Positions 1-12,736 of a stretch of DNA of 64,000 nucleotides are shown one piece after another. The stretch comes from Proteles cristata cristata. Taxonomy: Eukaryota > Chordata > Mammalia > Carnivora > Hyaenidae. A model generated the notes under the pieces. It was not told the DNA's origin. It made no database searches and saw only the letters and a program-made list of their open reading frames with translations. The stretch spans positions 2,418,001-2,482,000 of the forward strand of contig JAESUZ010005462.1 of the NCBI GenBank assembly GCA_017311185.1, given 5' to 3'. The stretch's first letter is position 1; each line of letters opens with the position of its first letter. A program made the position numbers and the translations under genes.

Positions 1-3000
1 CAAACCTCAAGGGTTTGCCACAAACTGCCTTCCCACCCTAAGCACTGGAGTCACTGTTAAGGCCTTGTAGGAATGAATTCATTGGGTGACTGAAGGTTGC
101 ATTGCAAGGCAGGCCTGTCGCCAGGGTCTGGTGGGGAGAGAAAGAGGAGGAAATGGTAGTAGGAGGTGGTAGAGTCCTTTCATGTCACATTGGTGCTTTG
201 AACCCAGTGCAATGCAGGCCAGTAGCAGCCCAAGCAGTGAGTTATGCTGAGGACAAAGACATTGGAGCTGGTCACAGGGGCACAATTAGATACCGTCTTT
301 GTTGAATTGCTTGATGAGACCTTTGAGTGTGGTCAGGTCCGCCTCCGGACAGTCCCCTGGGCTGGCTGCCTTCCTCTCTGGAGCCCTCAGCTCCAGTTGG
401 ACCACAGAATTTCACCTTGGTTGCACCGCAGACCTGGGAAGAGTTGTTTAAGGTCCATGGGATGTGGGTACCTCCTGGTTTACTTTTTTTACTCTTTTTT
501 TTTTTTCAAATTAAAATGTAAGCTTAAGATATTAACTCTGAGAGCAGCCTCATTTGAGAAGAATTTTTTTTAAAGCCATTTTTTAATAGTATTTCCTGCC
601 AGGATAAGATGGGGTTTTTGGCAAGCTCTATTAGTGAGTAAAACCAACTTTGTGATAATATTGATTTTTAAAATCTGGTGGTTGAAGATTATTCCTGTGG
701 AAAAAGAATGACTTCCAGGCCCTGTGAATAAGGCAGGATCCACCATGTCAATTGAGGCATATAAATCTGCAATTTGTTAGAGGTTTTTTGATCCATTGAG
801 GAAACACTCTAAAAATCAACCCAGTGGCATCTCGTTTCGTGTTTCTGTTCCATCTTTTGCTAACCTGTGAACTATGAATTTAGGACACCTCCTCAGAGCC
901 ATGGGGATGATATAGGGCAGAAAGCTGCATGCAGGCCTGTGTCAAATGTGGTCATAAAGCAAATGAAAATCTTATCCATGCACTATCCGCGCCCTCACTT
1001 TGTGCGGGGTCAGGCTGACAGAATGGATGGTATGGTAGCAGCTGGGGAGTTGGCTGTGCCTCACATGAAACAAAGAGGCCTTGTCCTTCCATCCTGCAAA
1101 TAGTACAAAAATATCTTGCATAAACTGAAAAAAAAAAAAAAAAGCCCAACTAGGGTAAGCGGTGGAATCCTGCAAGGGGTTTCTTTTTTTCTCTCACATG
1201 CACACATACATTATAAAAAAATCATGTGTGGTTTTCCTAAGGCGCACAACCAACTAATTACAATTTTAAAAGCCCTGCTGAATTAACAAGAGTCATATTT
1301 TGTTTGCTTTGCAGGAAAACTACTGCGGTTGTGCTGCTTTGAGAAGATTTTTGGAAAAATCAGCAGTTCTGATGCCTTGACCCCTGTGATGAACGGGTGG
1401 CCCTGGGGGGTGGTGGAGCCACTGAACTTGAACTCTGAGCACCCAGTTAAGGGGGATGCCTAGTCCTGGGGTCCCATGGGATGCATTCAAGCCCTGAATC
1501 CCTTTCCTCACCTCCCCACATCCCATGGTAGTGCACAATGGGAAAGATGTGTCCTGCCATCTTGAATTTTCAATTTTTAATTTTTGATTTTAGTCACTGG
1601 AGCAATGGGTACATTATTTCTGCTCTTTCTCAACTTACTAGAGCAATCACACTGAAGATTTATTTGAGGCATTTAAACCTGGTGGATACATTTAGAGTGA
1701 GAAACCTGCTTCCAGTCCTTAAACTATGCCTTTCAAAGGGGCGAGAGATCATATCGCCAGAAAAAAATTCTGTCTTTTGCATCCTTGAACATTTAGTTTC
1801 TCAGATTCTATTATTTTGATTTGGTATGAAATCAGGTGAATCCAACTGAAAAATAGTTTGGTTTCTGGAACATAAACCGTTTTTGAATCCTGAGGCAAGA
1901 GGCACCAGACATTATATCTTCCATTTATCCTAACTTTTCTCCAAGTTCATCAATTTCTTCTGAGTAGCCAGTTCTACTTTCAAATGAGTGATGCACATTT
2001 CACAAGACACTCCCCGCTCTCTTCTGATTGTACATTCGATTGCATGAAATGCACTAGTGTTCACAGGTGGAGCAAGAGGTGTCTGTTTATGGTTAGTCTT
2101 TGGAATTACAACCTTTGAAAAAATGTTGATAGTCACGAGAGCTTTCCTCATGCTGCCGTTAACAATGAGACATGGGCTGTGTGCATGCCAAGGAAGGACA
2201 GTGCTTTGCTTCCAGTCTTGAGTGACTTGGGAAATAGCACTCAGGTTTCTGGGTAAATTCCAACATTTCTGAAGATGAAAGCCAGTGATCTCACCGACGT
2301 GGAGTCTCACATGGCTCAGTGGTTGTGAAGAAAGAACATCCAGAAACCAACGGTGAGGGGAACGCTGCTTCTCACTCTTTGGATATGAGAATGATTTCCA
2401 GTTGGAAGCTGCTTCTTGTTCCTGAGTTCATGTGCCATTTCATTACAGATATTTAACAATGGACATGAACCCTACTGTATATAGCACAGAAAAGCATCGG
2501 GCCTCTCAAGAGTGAAACATGTGCGTCATTTCTTTAGGAAGAAGAGGCCATGTGAAGCCACACTAAATTCCTATTATACATCCAGCACCAGGCTCACCAT
2601 TCAGCTTCTTAAGCTTTCCCCATATTTCCCATTTCCAAATAACTCCTATGTTGAGATAAGCTATAATAATGTCTTTATTTTTAGCTGTAAATCATTCTAG
2701 ACTCTGATAGCCACAATAGCAGTGACATGAAATAAGAATGACTTGATGGCCATGTTAGTGAGGGCAGTTTTAATTGGCATTGACTTTTCTTCATTATTGC
2801 TCATATGCACCTAGTGGATCCTTATAGCATGCCCATGAATAACCATATGTGCAATGTTCCTATTCTCATGTGAAGGTAAAGGGGAAGTAGACACAGAAGA
2901 AAATGTGTAATTTAGTTAGGACCACATGCCAATTTAGTGGTCATGCTAGCTATAAAACTGACTCCTTTCTAGCTTTGCTCTTACATTATGATGCATTTCT

Positions 3001-3107
3001 TTTTTCCTTTGGCCTATGCATTTATCCAAGGTTGGTTTTCTCCTGTTCCTGTTATGTGACTGTGCTTAAAATGTTTAATTTGGTTTCCTTAAAAAAAAAA
3101 CACATAC

Positions 3108-3108
<1 letters not shown>

Positions 3109-3147
<39 letters not shown>
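3109..3147. repeat. (CA)n microsatellite
   Basis: A nearly pure CA dinucleotide run of about 19 units, preceded by an A10 run and an imperfect ACATACAAAACAC lead-in. Likely length-polymorphic between individuals. Confidence 0.95.
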
Positions 3148-3148
<1 letters not shown>

Positions 3149-5289
3149 CAAAGCCCTGTGACTGAAGTGTTATATTACTGTGCTATCTTTAGCTGATGGT
3201 ATTCATGGAGGCTGGAAAAATACAAGCCAGTGCATGCATTAATACTCAGACCACAGAGGGCTGGCATTCACTCAAATGCTAAATAAGACGGAAGGGTCTG
3301 ATTTGAAACCCCTCATGGAAGGGCGTTTTCTGTCCTGTGGTGTGGAATCTGTACCAGATAGAGCAGGAGATCTTTCGCATCCAGTTCCTATCCTGATTCA
3401 CGCTGGCAGAGAAGCTTTCACCAGACCCCAACACATGCGGGACAGGCAGCTTAGGCCAAATGAAGGAATGATTTCTTTGTCAAATTAATCCACTAATGAC
3501 CCTGCATTCAGTGGGTGTGATTTTTTTAAAAAAGAGGTTTAGGAAGGAGACTCTACTGTAAAAACGAATCTCCTTTGAATCTGGAGTTGAATTTCCACAT
3601 TAGGATGGGGAGGCATCCCCGTGCCAGCGGTGTGCCTTTTATATGAGAGCTGAGGATAGTTTGCATTGCAGAGTTGATTATTACAGTCTAGAGTTACAGT
3701 GAAATGGGAGAATTTCAGTCTTCTGCTCATCCTGTTCCCTCCCTCCACGCCCATGTGTGGCTGTTCCAGCAAGCACTGGTAACTTGGTAGATTGCCACTC
3801 TGATGGAAAAGGGAGCTTTGCACAGCGGAGGTATCAAACCAGATCCAAGCGTGGACCAGAGAAGCTGAGTCTGGCGAGACTTGGGCTATTGTGATCAATT
3901 TTTCCAAGAAGTCATTAGGATTTGATAGCCTGTATTTGTCCCCCACCCTCTTAATGGACTTTATGGCTTCACTCACTAGCATTAGCCAGTAGCCATTGCT
4001 TTAGAAAATGGAGGAAATTAAAACACTGATGTGGCACTTCTCACTGCCTGGACAGAAATAAACCTCATAAAAGATTAAAGAAAAAGCATGCCCCCTTTGT
4101 AATTTGTAAGATATCAACACTTACCCACAACCTGTGGCTATTTCAAAAAATGAGAAAAGAGCTCATGTCCTAATTTGTGACATAAAATCATCTAAAGTGA
4201 ATTCTCACCTGAACTGTGTTGGGGAAAGATTTCTAGGTCAAAATTGGGTAATTCTCATGTTTGTTTTTAGTTACTTTTTGTCTGACTTGATATTATTTTG
4301 CTTTCTTTCCTCAAAAATGTAAATAGGCATGCGGCTATTGTTGCAGCATACTTGTATGTGAATGTGTTTTGAAAGATGTGCGAATTATTACATTTTCACT
4401 ATTTTTATGTAAACTAGTGTAGACAATTTTTTTTCTTGTTTTAAAATCAAAATATATTTGATATTAGGGAAAAAAGGGTCTTATTCTTTACTTCATTCCT
4501 TTATTCTTCCTTCTGCTTCCCCTACCCCCACCCTAGGCATTAAGCAAATGGTGTCAGGATGCCTACATGTGCTTGCTCAGTTAGGATTACAGCCCAGCTG
4601 AGGGGACCTTATTTGGAAAGTTCATCTGTGCAAGTGAGGCAAGAGGGTGAGGCGAGGGTCTGAGCAGGCATGGTCGGTGATCTCAGTTCCACTCTCAATC
4701 CTTTGGCAAGTTCGGCATGGGCCTAGGCTGCACCCTCGCTGTGGCTCACTTCTCAATAGCCATGATGCTCCCTATTTTGCTTTTGCTTTGTCTTTTTAAT
4801 TTTTTTTTTTACTTCCTTCTTTTTTTCTTCAGTTAGAATCAAAGTCCATCTTCTTATCCATCACAATGATCCCATAAAGACTTTGTGGGATGAAAATTAT
4901 ATTTCCAAAAGGCAAATATCTTGCTGTCCTAAAGGAAACTTGAAGCTGGACTATTAGATGGTCAATTTCTGGATGAAGGCAACTTCCTGGCCTCACACGA
5001 AGTCAACTGTTTCTCACACTTGTCTACATATGTCTCCTAGATACATTTCAGTCAGGTATACTTTCATAAGTGATCTTTATGTGGGTAGTTTCACCTTCCA
5101 TGAAGGCTTATAACTCAACTACTACTTATTCAAAAGAGCAGAGAACATCTAGTACCTGAGTGTTTCAATCTTGAATTGTACGTATTTTGTACTTGTCCCG
5201 GCTGATAGATGTCTGTGAGTTCTTTTGATCAGGTTTAGTAGTGTAGATAAATTAAAATGGATTCACAATGTGACTGCATTTGTTGTGTA

Positions 5290-5383
5290 TATTTTTTATT
5301 TATGAACATAGTTTCATTCAGCTGTATTTCTTTGCCTTATAAAGATGTATAACAGTCATATATGTATTATATTGACAAATAAA
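5290..5383 (+). promoter_or_regulatory. possible transcript 3' end with AATAAA
   Basis: AATAAA lies at 5378-5383, followed within 30 bases by T-rich sequence. It is preceded by an AU-rich stretch with ATTTATG at about 5297. The combination resembles the end of a vertebrate 3' UTR. No splice-linked coding exon can be shown in the window, and AATAAA occurs by chance in AT-rich DNA, so this is only a candidate polyadenylation site. Confidence 0.2.
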
Positions 5384-6172
5384 CATGGACCTTATTTATC
5401 CTTTGGTTGATGAGCTAAATTATTCAAAGAAGTGGATTTGGTAAATGCAATACAAACTCTGTCCTTTATGACAAGCTTAGACATGTTAAAAGTCCTGTGA
5501 CAGTAAGAACCCATACCTTAAAAGACTGATGCCATGCTATTTATTTGGGGGCCCCAGAAGCATTCACACACTGTCCAGCTCCAAGGTGAAGAAACAACTC
5601 TCCCAGTTGAAAACATGGTGGTTGCAATGTACTCACACAGATTTAGGATTTTTTCTCCTATAAATAGAAGACATTGAGATATATGTAAGACGTATAGTGC
5701 CAGAACACTGTTTAATAAATAGTTAAATTAATTAGCATTCAATCCCTTTAATGTATCTTAGTGAATATTCATTCCTCAGATGCCTGTAAGGCGCCTGCTT
5801 CAGAAAATCTGCTACTGAAATATTTCAGTATGTAATGGCCACCCAGTCATCAGCTGCCATATTGCTTTCCGGCATTGGCTGGAAATGCTGCTGGGACTCT
5901 TCAGCATCAAGCATGCCTGTGTGCCTGAGGATGACATTCATACCTATGTCAACATTCACATGTTAACCCAGCAGTGATCAACACTGAGAGACTCAGTGTC
6001 AACAAAACTTCCCACCTTTACCTGGCTTGAGTCATCCCCATTGAATTTTCTATTGTCTCATACAATGCAATCTTATCCCTCTCTTTAGAATGAACCCGTT
6101 TTTTCCCTACTCTGACGTCAAGGTGAGGTATTCTTACTTCTTCCCCAAAGTGGGGAAACCTCATTGATCATC

Positions 6173-6970
6173 TGTGATATTGTGATATTTTAAGAACTAT
6201 ATATTTGGTCTCATCCCTGGTTCCTGGCACAGAGCCCCTAAAACCCTTGGAATTTCCTGAGTGACAAGGATGAGAAGAGTGAGTATCTTTTATTATCCAT
6301 GATCTGCCCCTTCTAACCATACCTCAGTTTATAGCCACTGAGGTGACTTAGAGGAAGGGGCTGGTTGCCAAGAGGAACCAACCAGGTGATTGAAGGTTAG
6401 AACTTCCAGCCTCCTTTCTCCACCTCCAGGAGGGGAAAGGAGATGGAGATTGAGTTAATCATCAATGGGCAATGATTTTATCTATCATGACTATATAATG
6501 GAACCTCTATAAAAAACCCACACAAAGAGGTTTGGAAAGTTTCTGGGCTAGTGAACAAGAACACATATATGTGCCAGGGGAGTGATTTATCCCAAACTCC
6601 AGAGGGCCAGAAGTTCTTGTGCTTAGGACCCTTCTGGACCTTGTTCTGTGTACCTTCTCATCTGCTGTTCATTTGTATCTCTTATAATGCTCTTTACAAT
6701 AAACTGGTAATTGTGAGTGAAGTTTCCCCTGGATTCTGTGAGCCATTGTGGCAAATTATTGAGCCTTAGGAAGGGGTCACGGGACCTTGATTTGTAATCA
6801 TGTCATACAAAAGTGGGGGGTAACCTGGGGACCCACCACCTGTGATTGGTGCCTGAATCAATGTGGGACTGAGCTCTTAACCTGTGAGGTCTGTGCAAAC
6901 TCCAAGTAGTTCATGCTAGAATTGTTTAATATGAGGAAAATCTCCATGCATTTGGTGTCAGAAATGTTAT
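6173..6970 (+). mobile_element. ERV-L-like LTR with adjoining primer-binding site
   Basis: About 780 bp beginning TG near 6173 and ending CA at 6950. It has LTR landmarks in the right order: a TATA-like CTATAAAAAA at 6507-6516 and the polyadenylation signal AATAAA at 6698-6703. Two bases after the CA end comes TGGTGTCAGAA (6953 on), which resembles the 3' end of tRNA-Leu, the primer used by ERV-L elements. This would therefore be a 5' LTR followed by leader sequence, not a solo LTR. I recognise the body as a mammalian ERV LTR but not its exact family; the left edge may be off by about 10 bp. No retroviral gene frame follows. Confidence 0.55.
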
Positions 6971-8302
6971 GAACAGAGAAACAGTTTTCCTTTACCCTCC
7001 AGTACTGGCACAATATAGGTCCCAATGGACATCTCCACCCTTCTACAGAAATAAATCCTTAATGCTAGAGTTTCAGGGCCTGGGACACAGAGATAAAAAC
7101 CAATCATCTTCCCACCCTTCTCCTTGCCATTCCCTGAAGTAAATTAAGTGGGTCAATCTCCCTCACTTTCTGCACAAAGGGAGGGGACTGAAACCTACTT
7201 CATCACTTTGACCACTCCTTGCTCTGAAAAGGGACACCAATCCCATCTTAGGATCCACACCCATCAGGAGGATATGTGGTTCTTGATGCTCCTCCTTCAG
7301 TAACTTATTTCTCTTGCTCCAAGAGATTGTAATTTGTGTTCCACAGGAATTGCTGCAGGTGCAAATAGGGTCTCATGAACGGTACTAATCTGTATTTAGC
7401 TGGCTCATGGCCTCAACTACAGAGTTTAGGGCCTCTGAACCCCCTCAACACTCACCCAGTTATTTGTAGAGACTTCCAAAGTATTCTTACACAAGTTTAG
7501 GAATTGGCATGTCAGGGAGAGTGGACTCTCCTGGAAGATCACCACCTGAGGGCATCTCCTTGCTGCTGCTCCAGCCCACCCTGAAACAGCTGACCCTGCC
7601 AAGTGTTGCCTCCAGGCTTCCCTCAAGAGGACAGCTCTCTAAGTACATGGACTCCCCATCACACTATGTTCACAGTGTCATGAAAGTGCAAAGAATGCTC
7701 ACTGCCCTGTCAGCCTCATTCTTTGTGCCGAGACAGACCCAAGCAGCCACAACTTAAGCCTAGTCACTACAGCTATCAGGATCTTCTTGGGAACTCTTAC
7801 AAGCTTCTAATAGGTAGAGATAAGTGAAGGCAGAAGTCTCCTCCCCCATAAGCCAACTACTAGGTAGTTCCTCAGCCTAGTTCCTGCCCAAAGAAGTTTG
7901 AGAATTCAAACCTCTTTCCTCTTTGTGCTCTCTCTGCCCATCTTAATCCAAGCTGTTGGTGCACCTGGTGACATAAATCTTTTAAAAACTTTATAGGTTG
8001 CCTGTGAATTTTATTGGGATTGACTCCATTAAAAAAGACCACCCTGAGAGATCTCTTTGAGAATCACTCTTCTCTGCCTTGGACTTCTGCTGAGCCTAGT
8101 GAAGGACAACACCTTCAAGCTTCTTAGAAGTCTTATTATTTGACTGAATGGTTCTCTGATGTACTGTCTTGGTTATTTCTGAGGTCTTAACAGAGAATTT
8201 TAAATACTTGGCTTCATTATTGGACCACATTCTCTTCAGAGCGCCCTAGATTTGTTTTTTACCTGGCAGCCTTTTCTTTCCTTTTCCTTTCTTCTCTGTT
8301 CC
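6971..8302. other. unassigned DNA after the ERV-L-like LTR
   Basis: No gag, pol or env frame is visible, only open frames under 85 codons. The stretch could be decayed retroviral internal sequence or unique DNA. The part around 7960-8040 is AT-rich without recognisable features. Confidence 0.4.
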
Positions 8303-8332
8303 CCTTCCTTCCTTCCTTCCTTCCTTCCTTCC
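8303..8332. repeat. (TTCC)n microsatellite
   Basis: About seven units of TTCC abut the A/T-rich tail end of the minus-strand SINE at 8333-8440. That position suggests it grew from the SINE tail. Confidence 0.9.
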
Positions 8333-8440
8333 TAAATTTTATTTTTTTAAAGTAATCTCTACACCTAACATGGGGCTTGAATTCACAACCCCAAGATCTA
8401 GAGTCCCATGTTCTACTGAGTAAGCCAACCAGGTGCCCCA
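8333..8440 (-). mobile_element. CAN-SINE, short old copy
   Basis: The minus strand starts with GGGGCACCTGGTTGGC at 8440 and continues through a tRNA-like head with CATGGGACTCTAGATC. The middle differs from the common felid type and the TC-rich stretch is missing, so the copy is about half length. It probably belongs to an older carnivore SINE subfamily. No target duplication is clear. Confidence 0.75.
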
Positions 8441-8996
8441 GCCATTTCTTAATTTTAGTACCATTTGTTGTCTGGAGAGGCTGGAATTTTTAACTCCCTC
8501 TTTGTTTAGAAGTCCTTCCTTTAGTTACCTCTCTCTTCTCACATTTTATTATAAGCAGCAAGAAGAAACCAAGAAGTACTTTCAACAGTATCTGGAAATC
8601 TCCTTAGCTAAGATCACACAGTTCATTCCATAAGTTTTCTATTCACTATATCAAGTGACAGGGTTGCTAAATTTCTGCCACTATATAACAAAGATCATTT
8701 TTCTCCAGTTTCAAATAACATTTTCTTCACTTTCCTCCTCAAGCCATCACTCACAACCCCCTCAAAGGTTATTAGGATTTCATGAAACACTCTTGCAGGC
8801 TCTTCAAGCTTTCAAATCCGCACTCTCCCCAGAGTCTTCCCAGCTTCTTCCCATAACCTGCTTGCAAAGCCTCTCCCACCTTTCAAGTGTTTGTTACCAT
8901 CACGCCCTATGGGGTCAGACAGCACCCACACAATAGACTTGCTTAGAATTCTGCAGCTTTATACAGCCCCTCCTCTGTCTAAAATGTTTGCCTCTA

Positions 8997-9203
8997 TGGG
9001 GCATCTGGGTGGCTCAGTAGGTTAAGTGTCTGACTTTGGCTCAGGTCATGATCTCGCGGTTATTGAGTTTGAGCTCCATGTCAGACTCTGTGCTGACAGC
9101 TCAAACCTGAAGACTGCTTCAGATTCTGTGTCTTTCTCTCTCTCTGCCCCTCCCCAACTCATGTTCTGTCTCTCACAAATAAATAAAAACATTAAAAAAT
9201 AAT
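8997..9203 (+). mobile_element. CAN-SINE, full length
   Basis: The plus-strand copy runs from the tRNA-derived head (GGGGCATCTGGGTGGCTCAG, containing the pol III A box), through TCATGATCTCGCGGTTA and a TC-rich segment, to the AAATAAATAAAAACATT tail. A perfect 16 bp target duplication AAAATGTTTGCCTCTA flanks it at 8981-8996 and 9204-9219, so both ends are exact. Confidence 0.95.
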
Positions 9204-9219
9204 AAAATGTTTGCCTCTA

Positions 9220-10904
9220 ATCTTGACTACATGACTAAAACTCAAATCCCACCATTCTTCCTCTTCCAGGGCACAGTCTTCAAGTCCTTATCCCATCCTC
9301 TGTTTCTCATGGTAGTTCTCACATTATTTTCTAACTTTCTGCTTTTCTGATCTGGCTTCCCTCCTCCTGGAAGCTTCTTGAGGTTGGACTTGGGTTCATA
9401 TTTTTGGCATAATTATTCTTTTCTCTCCAAGTTTCAACAGAGATACTCTTTGAGTGCATGATTTTGCTAGATTTAGAAGGAGACATTTCAACATTATTAG
9501 CAAAACTGATTGAATAAACTTTCAAAAATTTATAACATTTCTTTCTTGGTTTAGAGCCCTTTTTGTTTTCCTTCCATGTCTCAATAAGCGATTAATGGCA
9601 AAAGCATAGAGTATTATGAATAAGTAAGAGTTCATTTTCTATGCATATTTGTAATGAAAAAAAATTCTTCTATACATATGCTTAAAGATATGTCAATGGA
9701 GAGAAAGCAATTCAACAAGGATATTCATAATTCTTGCTAATTAATGTCTGAACTTTTCCCCCCATCAATTACTTCACACACCTGTTCACTGTAAATTTCC
9801 TGAGCAATTTTTATAGCATGTTAATATTGCCCAGAACTTGGATGTACACCTGAGATTTTTCTGAATTTTAATTATTTTCAAATTAATTTTAATATTCTGA
9901 ATAATTTGAAACTTACCCATATGTTTAATAAAAGTGAACTTTACATTTCAAGAATTATGAAGTTTCCCTAAGGTTTCAAAAGACAACGTATGGTCTACTT
10001 TTATAAATACTTTAAAAGAGTTTTAAAAACATCTTTTCACCAAAAAGCTTCCTATGTCCCAAATCTTATCATCCATAATTAGCAGCTTTTGTAGTGTGCA
10101 GTGCCTCACAGCTCCCCAAAGTGAAACACGGCTTTGTTCCCCTGCCAAGCCTACCTTCTAAGTTCCCTATAATCAGATTCCACGGTTCTAGTCAGTTTTT
10201 TCTGCAATAGCTTTCACTTTCTTTATGTCTCTCTCACCAGCTCTTTTGCTCTAGCTTGTGATATCTTACAAATTTGGCTAACATCCAGATGTTTCTTAAA
10301 AACACTGGATGTTTGATTAAGGTCCTTTACAATATTAGGACATTACTACTAGCATAAAGAGGAACAAATCAGATAATAATTGTTTCTGGTATGGCAATCT
10401 ATATTGGAACTTGTAATTTTCAAAGTAATAGCTTTTGAATTAGTAGTTTATGTTGTATATAACTTAATAGCCATTTTTATTAGTTATTGGCAGTAATTAT
10501 GGGGTATTGGTAGCCTACAGAGATAGCTAGGGAAACAAAAAAAAAGTAGGTTTAGATGGGTATATATGGCACATAGACATTCTGCCTTTAAAAATAGTCT
10601 ATCATGTTCTGTATGGGTATATACCCAAATGTGCACACATCTCTCGGCTTATGAACAGATGTTCAATTGTCAAAACAATGGAAAAATCAAATTAAGATCA
10701 AATAGGAACTCATTTAGTCAATATAAACTTAACTTTGAAGACCAAACTCCTAGACCAGTATGTCTATTGGCCATTTCCAATTTCTCTTGGAAAGGAACAA
10801 AACAGCGGCAGATATAATGGTAACCACCTGGAAATGGTGGGATACATAAAGTAATGAGGAACTGAGGATACTTACATTAGAAATGTGCCTTAAAACATAC
10901 ATTT
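9220..10904. other. AT-rich unassigned DNA
   Basis: No recognisable repeat with clear ends and no open frame above 85 codons. The stretch is AT-rich, especially 9530-10030 and 10280-10560. Confidence 0.5.
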
Positions 10905-10922
10905 AAATTACTGTTGTACTCA

Positions 10923-11139
10923 GGGCGCCTGGATGGCTCAGTCGATTAAGTGTCCAACTTCGGCTTACCTCATGATCTCATGGTTTGTGGGGTCGAGCCT
11001 CGCATTGGGCTCTGTACTGACAGCTACTCAGAGCCTGAAGCCTGTTTCAGATTCTGTATCTCCATCTCTCTCTGACCCTCCCCTGCTCATGCTTTCTCTC
11101 TCTGTCTCTCTCAGAAACAAATAAAAACATTAGAAAAAA
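10923..11139 (+). mobile_element. CAN-SINE, full length
   Basis: A GGGCGCCTGGATGGCTCAG head, CTCATGATCTCATGG, a TC-rich segment, and an AAATAAAAACATT tail. The 18 bp target duplication AAATTACTGTTGTACTCA is perfect at 10905-10922 and 11140-11157. No in-frame coding capacity is relevant here. Confidence 0.95.
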
Positions 11140-11157
11140 AAATTACTGTTGTACTCA

Positions 11158-11589
11158 AAACAGTCATCCTCTATAGCTATGAGTTTATTCTAATCTTTTT
11201 TTTTTCTTCATGTGTGTTTGGAATTCCTCTTCAGAAACTGCCCAGTGTCCTGTTTTGCAAATACCTTCATCAAAATAGTATCACTTCTTTAGACTAACAA
11301 TAGAATCTTTAGCCTTACCACTCATTTTATTCACTGATATGACTTCTGTTTTCAAAAATTAGGTAACACCTTTAAATTTAAAGAATTGCTATCATTGAAG
11401 ATATCTTTTTAAAAACTATAATGGGTATCCTACATACTATTCCACAAAAGTTCTAAAGTTGTTTTGGGATATGCTGGTACAGTTGAATAGGTGTAATTCT
11501 TGTTATTTCCACAATAGTGATCAGACCCACCTGTAATACAAATGTTAACAGTTATATAAATTAGGTATAAGCACTGCTTTTCCTGCATC
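11158..11589. other. unassigned AT-rich DNA
   Basis: Lies between a SINE and the recognisable start of the minus-strand L1. It may be more decayed L1, but I cannot align it by eye. Confidence 0.4.
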
Positions 11590-11905
11590 CCCAAGATTTG
11601 ATATGTTGTGTTTTAATTTCATTCATCATAAATCATTTTCTGATTTTATTTGTAATTTCTTCTTGACTTATTGGTTACTTAGTAGTTTGTTTTTTTAATT
11701 TCCACATATTTGTGAGTTTCCCAAATTTCTTTGTTACTGATTTCTAACTTAAAGCTATTGTGAGAGAACATAGTCTGTAAAATTTTCCTTCTTACAAATT
11801 TATTGAGGCCTTGTTTTATGACCCAACTTATGGTCTATCTTGCAGAATGTTCTGTGGGCATTCTATACAATTAGTAGCGAGGGTATATTCTGCTGTTATT
11901 GGGTG

Positions 11906-12471
11906 TGAGACAGAGCAGAGACTGGACTAGGGTCCCCTCAGTTCTAACTGCAAAATATAAGATTCCTTGGCTATCTTGATAAAAAGAAAAGCTAATGTTC
12001 CATGTCTTTTGAGTAGTATATCTTGCAGGAATGAGGAAGCAGGAGAGACTTAGGGAAAGGAGGGACTCTACTATGAAGACTGGAGAAGACAGGACCAAAC
12101 CAGTCTATGCTAAGATGGACCCCACACTGGCCTTTCACTGACTTGTGTCCTTGTTGTCATACTACAAATCACACCCAAGAGTGGAGGTTAACTTGCTGAT
12201 TAGACACGTGACACATGAAGAAACACAACCTTTAAGTGCACAGCAGCCAAGAAATCTCTACCTCTACATGCTTAAATGTCACCCTTTTCCCACCTGGGCC
12301 TCTTTAAAGTTCTCCCCCACCTCTCCTTGGGGGCCAGCCTGAAGCACTTTTCCTCTGTGCTCTGTCTCTAGTGCTTGATCATAAGCCCCAATAAAGCCTT
12401 GCCTGGAACTCCTGTTTGGCCTCTTGTCAATTTCCATTGTTTAGAGAGCCCAAGGGCCCAGTTCAGTAACA
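11906..12471 (+). mobile_element. solo ERV LTR (class I-like)
   Basis: A 566 bp segment starting TGAGACAG and ending AGTAACA. It is flanked by the 4 bp duplication GGTG (11902-11905 and 12472-12475). A TATA-like TTTAAAG lies near 12302 and AATAAA at 12390-12395, placing U3, R and U5 on the plus strand. Removing the LTR and one GGTG restores continuous L1 sequence across the junction. A 4 bp target duplication fits class I (gammaretrovirus-like) elements. No internal viral sequence remains, as expected after recombination between two LTRs. Confidence 0.75.
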
Positions 12472-12736
12472 GGTGTTCTATACATGTTTGTTAGGTGTAG
12501 TTGGTTCACACATTCTCAATTCTTCTCTTTCTATGTTGATCTTCTGCTGTGTTGTTCTATTCATTATTAAAAGTGGGATATTGAGCTCTCCAACTGTTAC
12601 TGCGAATTATCTATTTCTCCTTTTGATTCTGTAAGTTTATGCTTCATGTATTTTGAGATTCTGTTGTTAGGCACATGTGTTTATAATTTTTGACTTCCTG
12701 ATAAATTGTCTCTGTTATCATTTAAACAGTGTCCTT

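Larger units (their letters stand above)
1..6172. other. SINE-free, mostly unique DNA
   Basis: No CAN-SINE and no recognisable L1 or LTR occurs in these 6.2 kb, unlike the rest of the window. I see A or T runs (490-510, 1128-1143, 4800-4812), one (CA)n tract and scattered open frames below 150 codons without recognisable domains. The stretch near 5160-5400 resembles the end of a long 3' UTR (see the polyadenylation-signal entry). It may hold non-coding exon sequence of a gene lying upstream, or simply be constrained intergenic DNA; I cannot decide. Confidence 0.5.

Noticed and set aside
1930..2310. 126-codon minus-strand open frame
   Set aside because: No recognised family and no supporting context. 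It was considered because the area is SINE-free.
3539..3982. 147-codon minus-strand open frame
   Set aside because: No domain, signal or splice context. Mammalian intergenic DNA produces such frames by chance.
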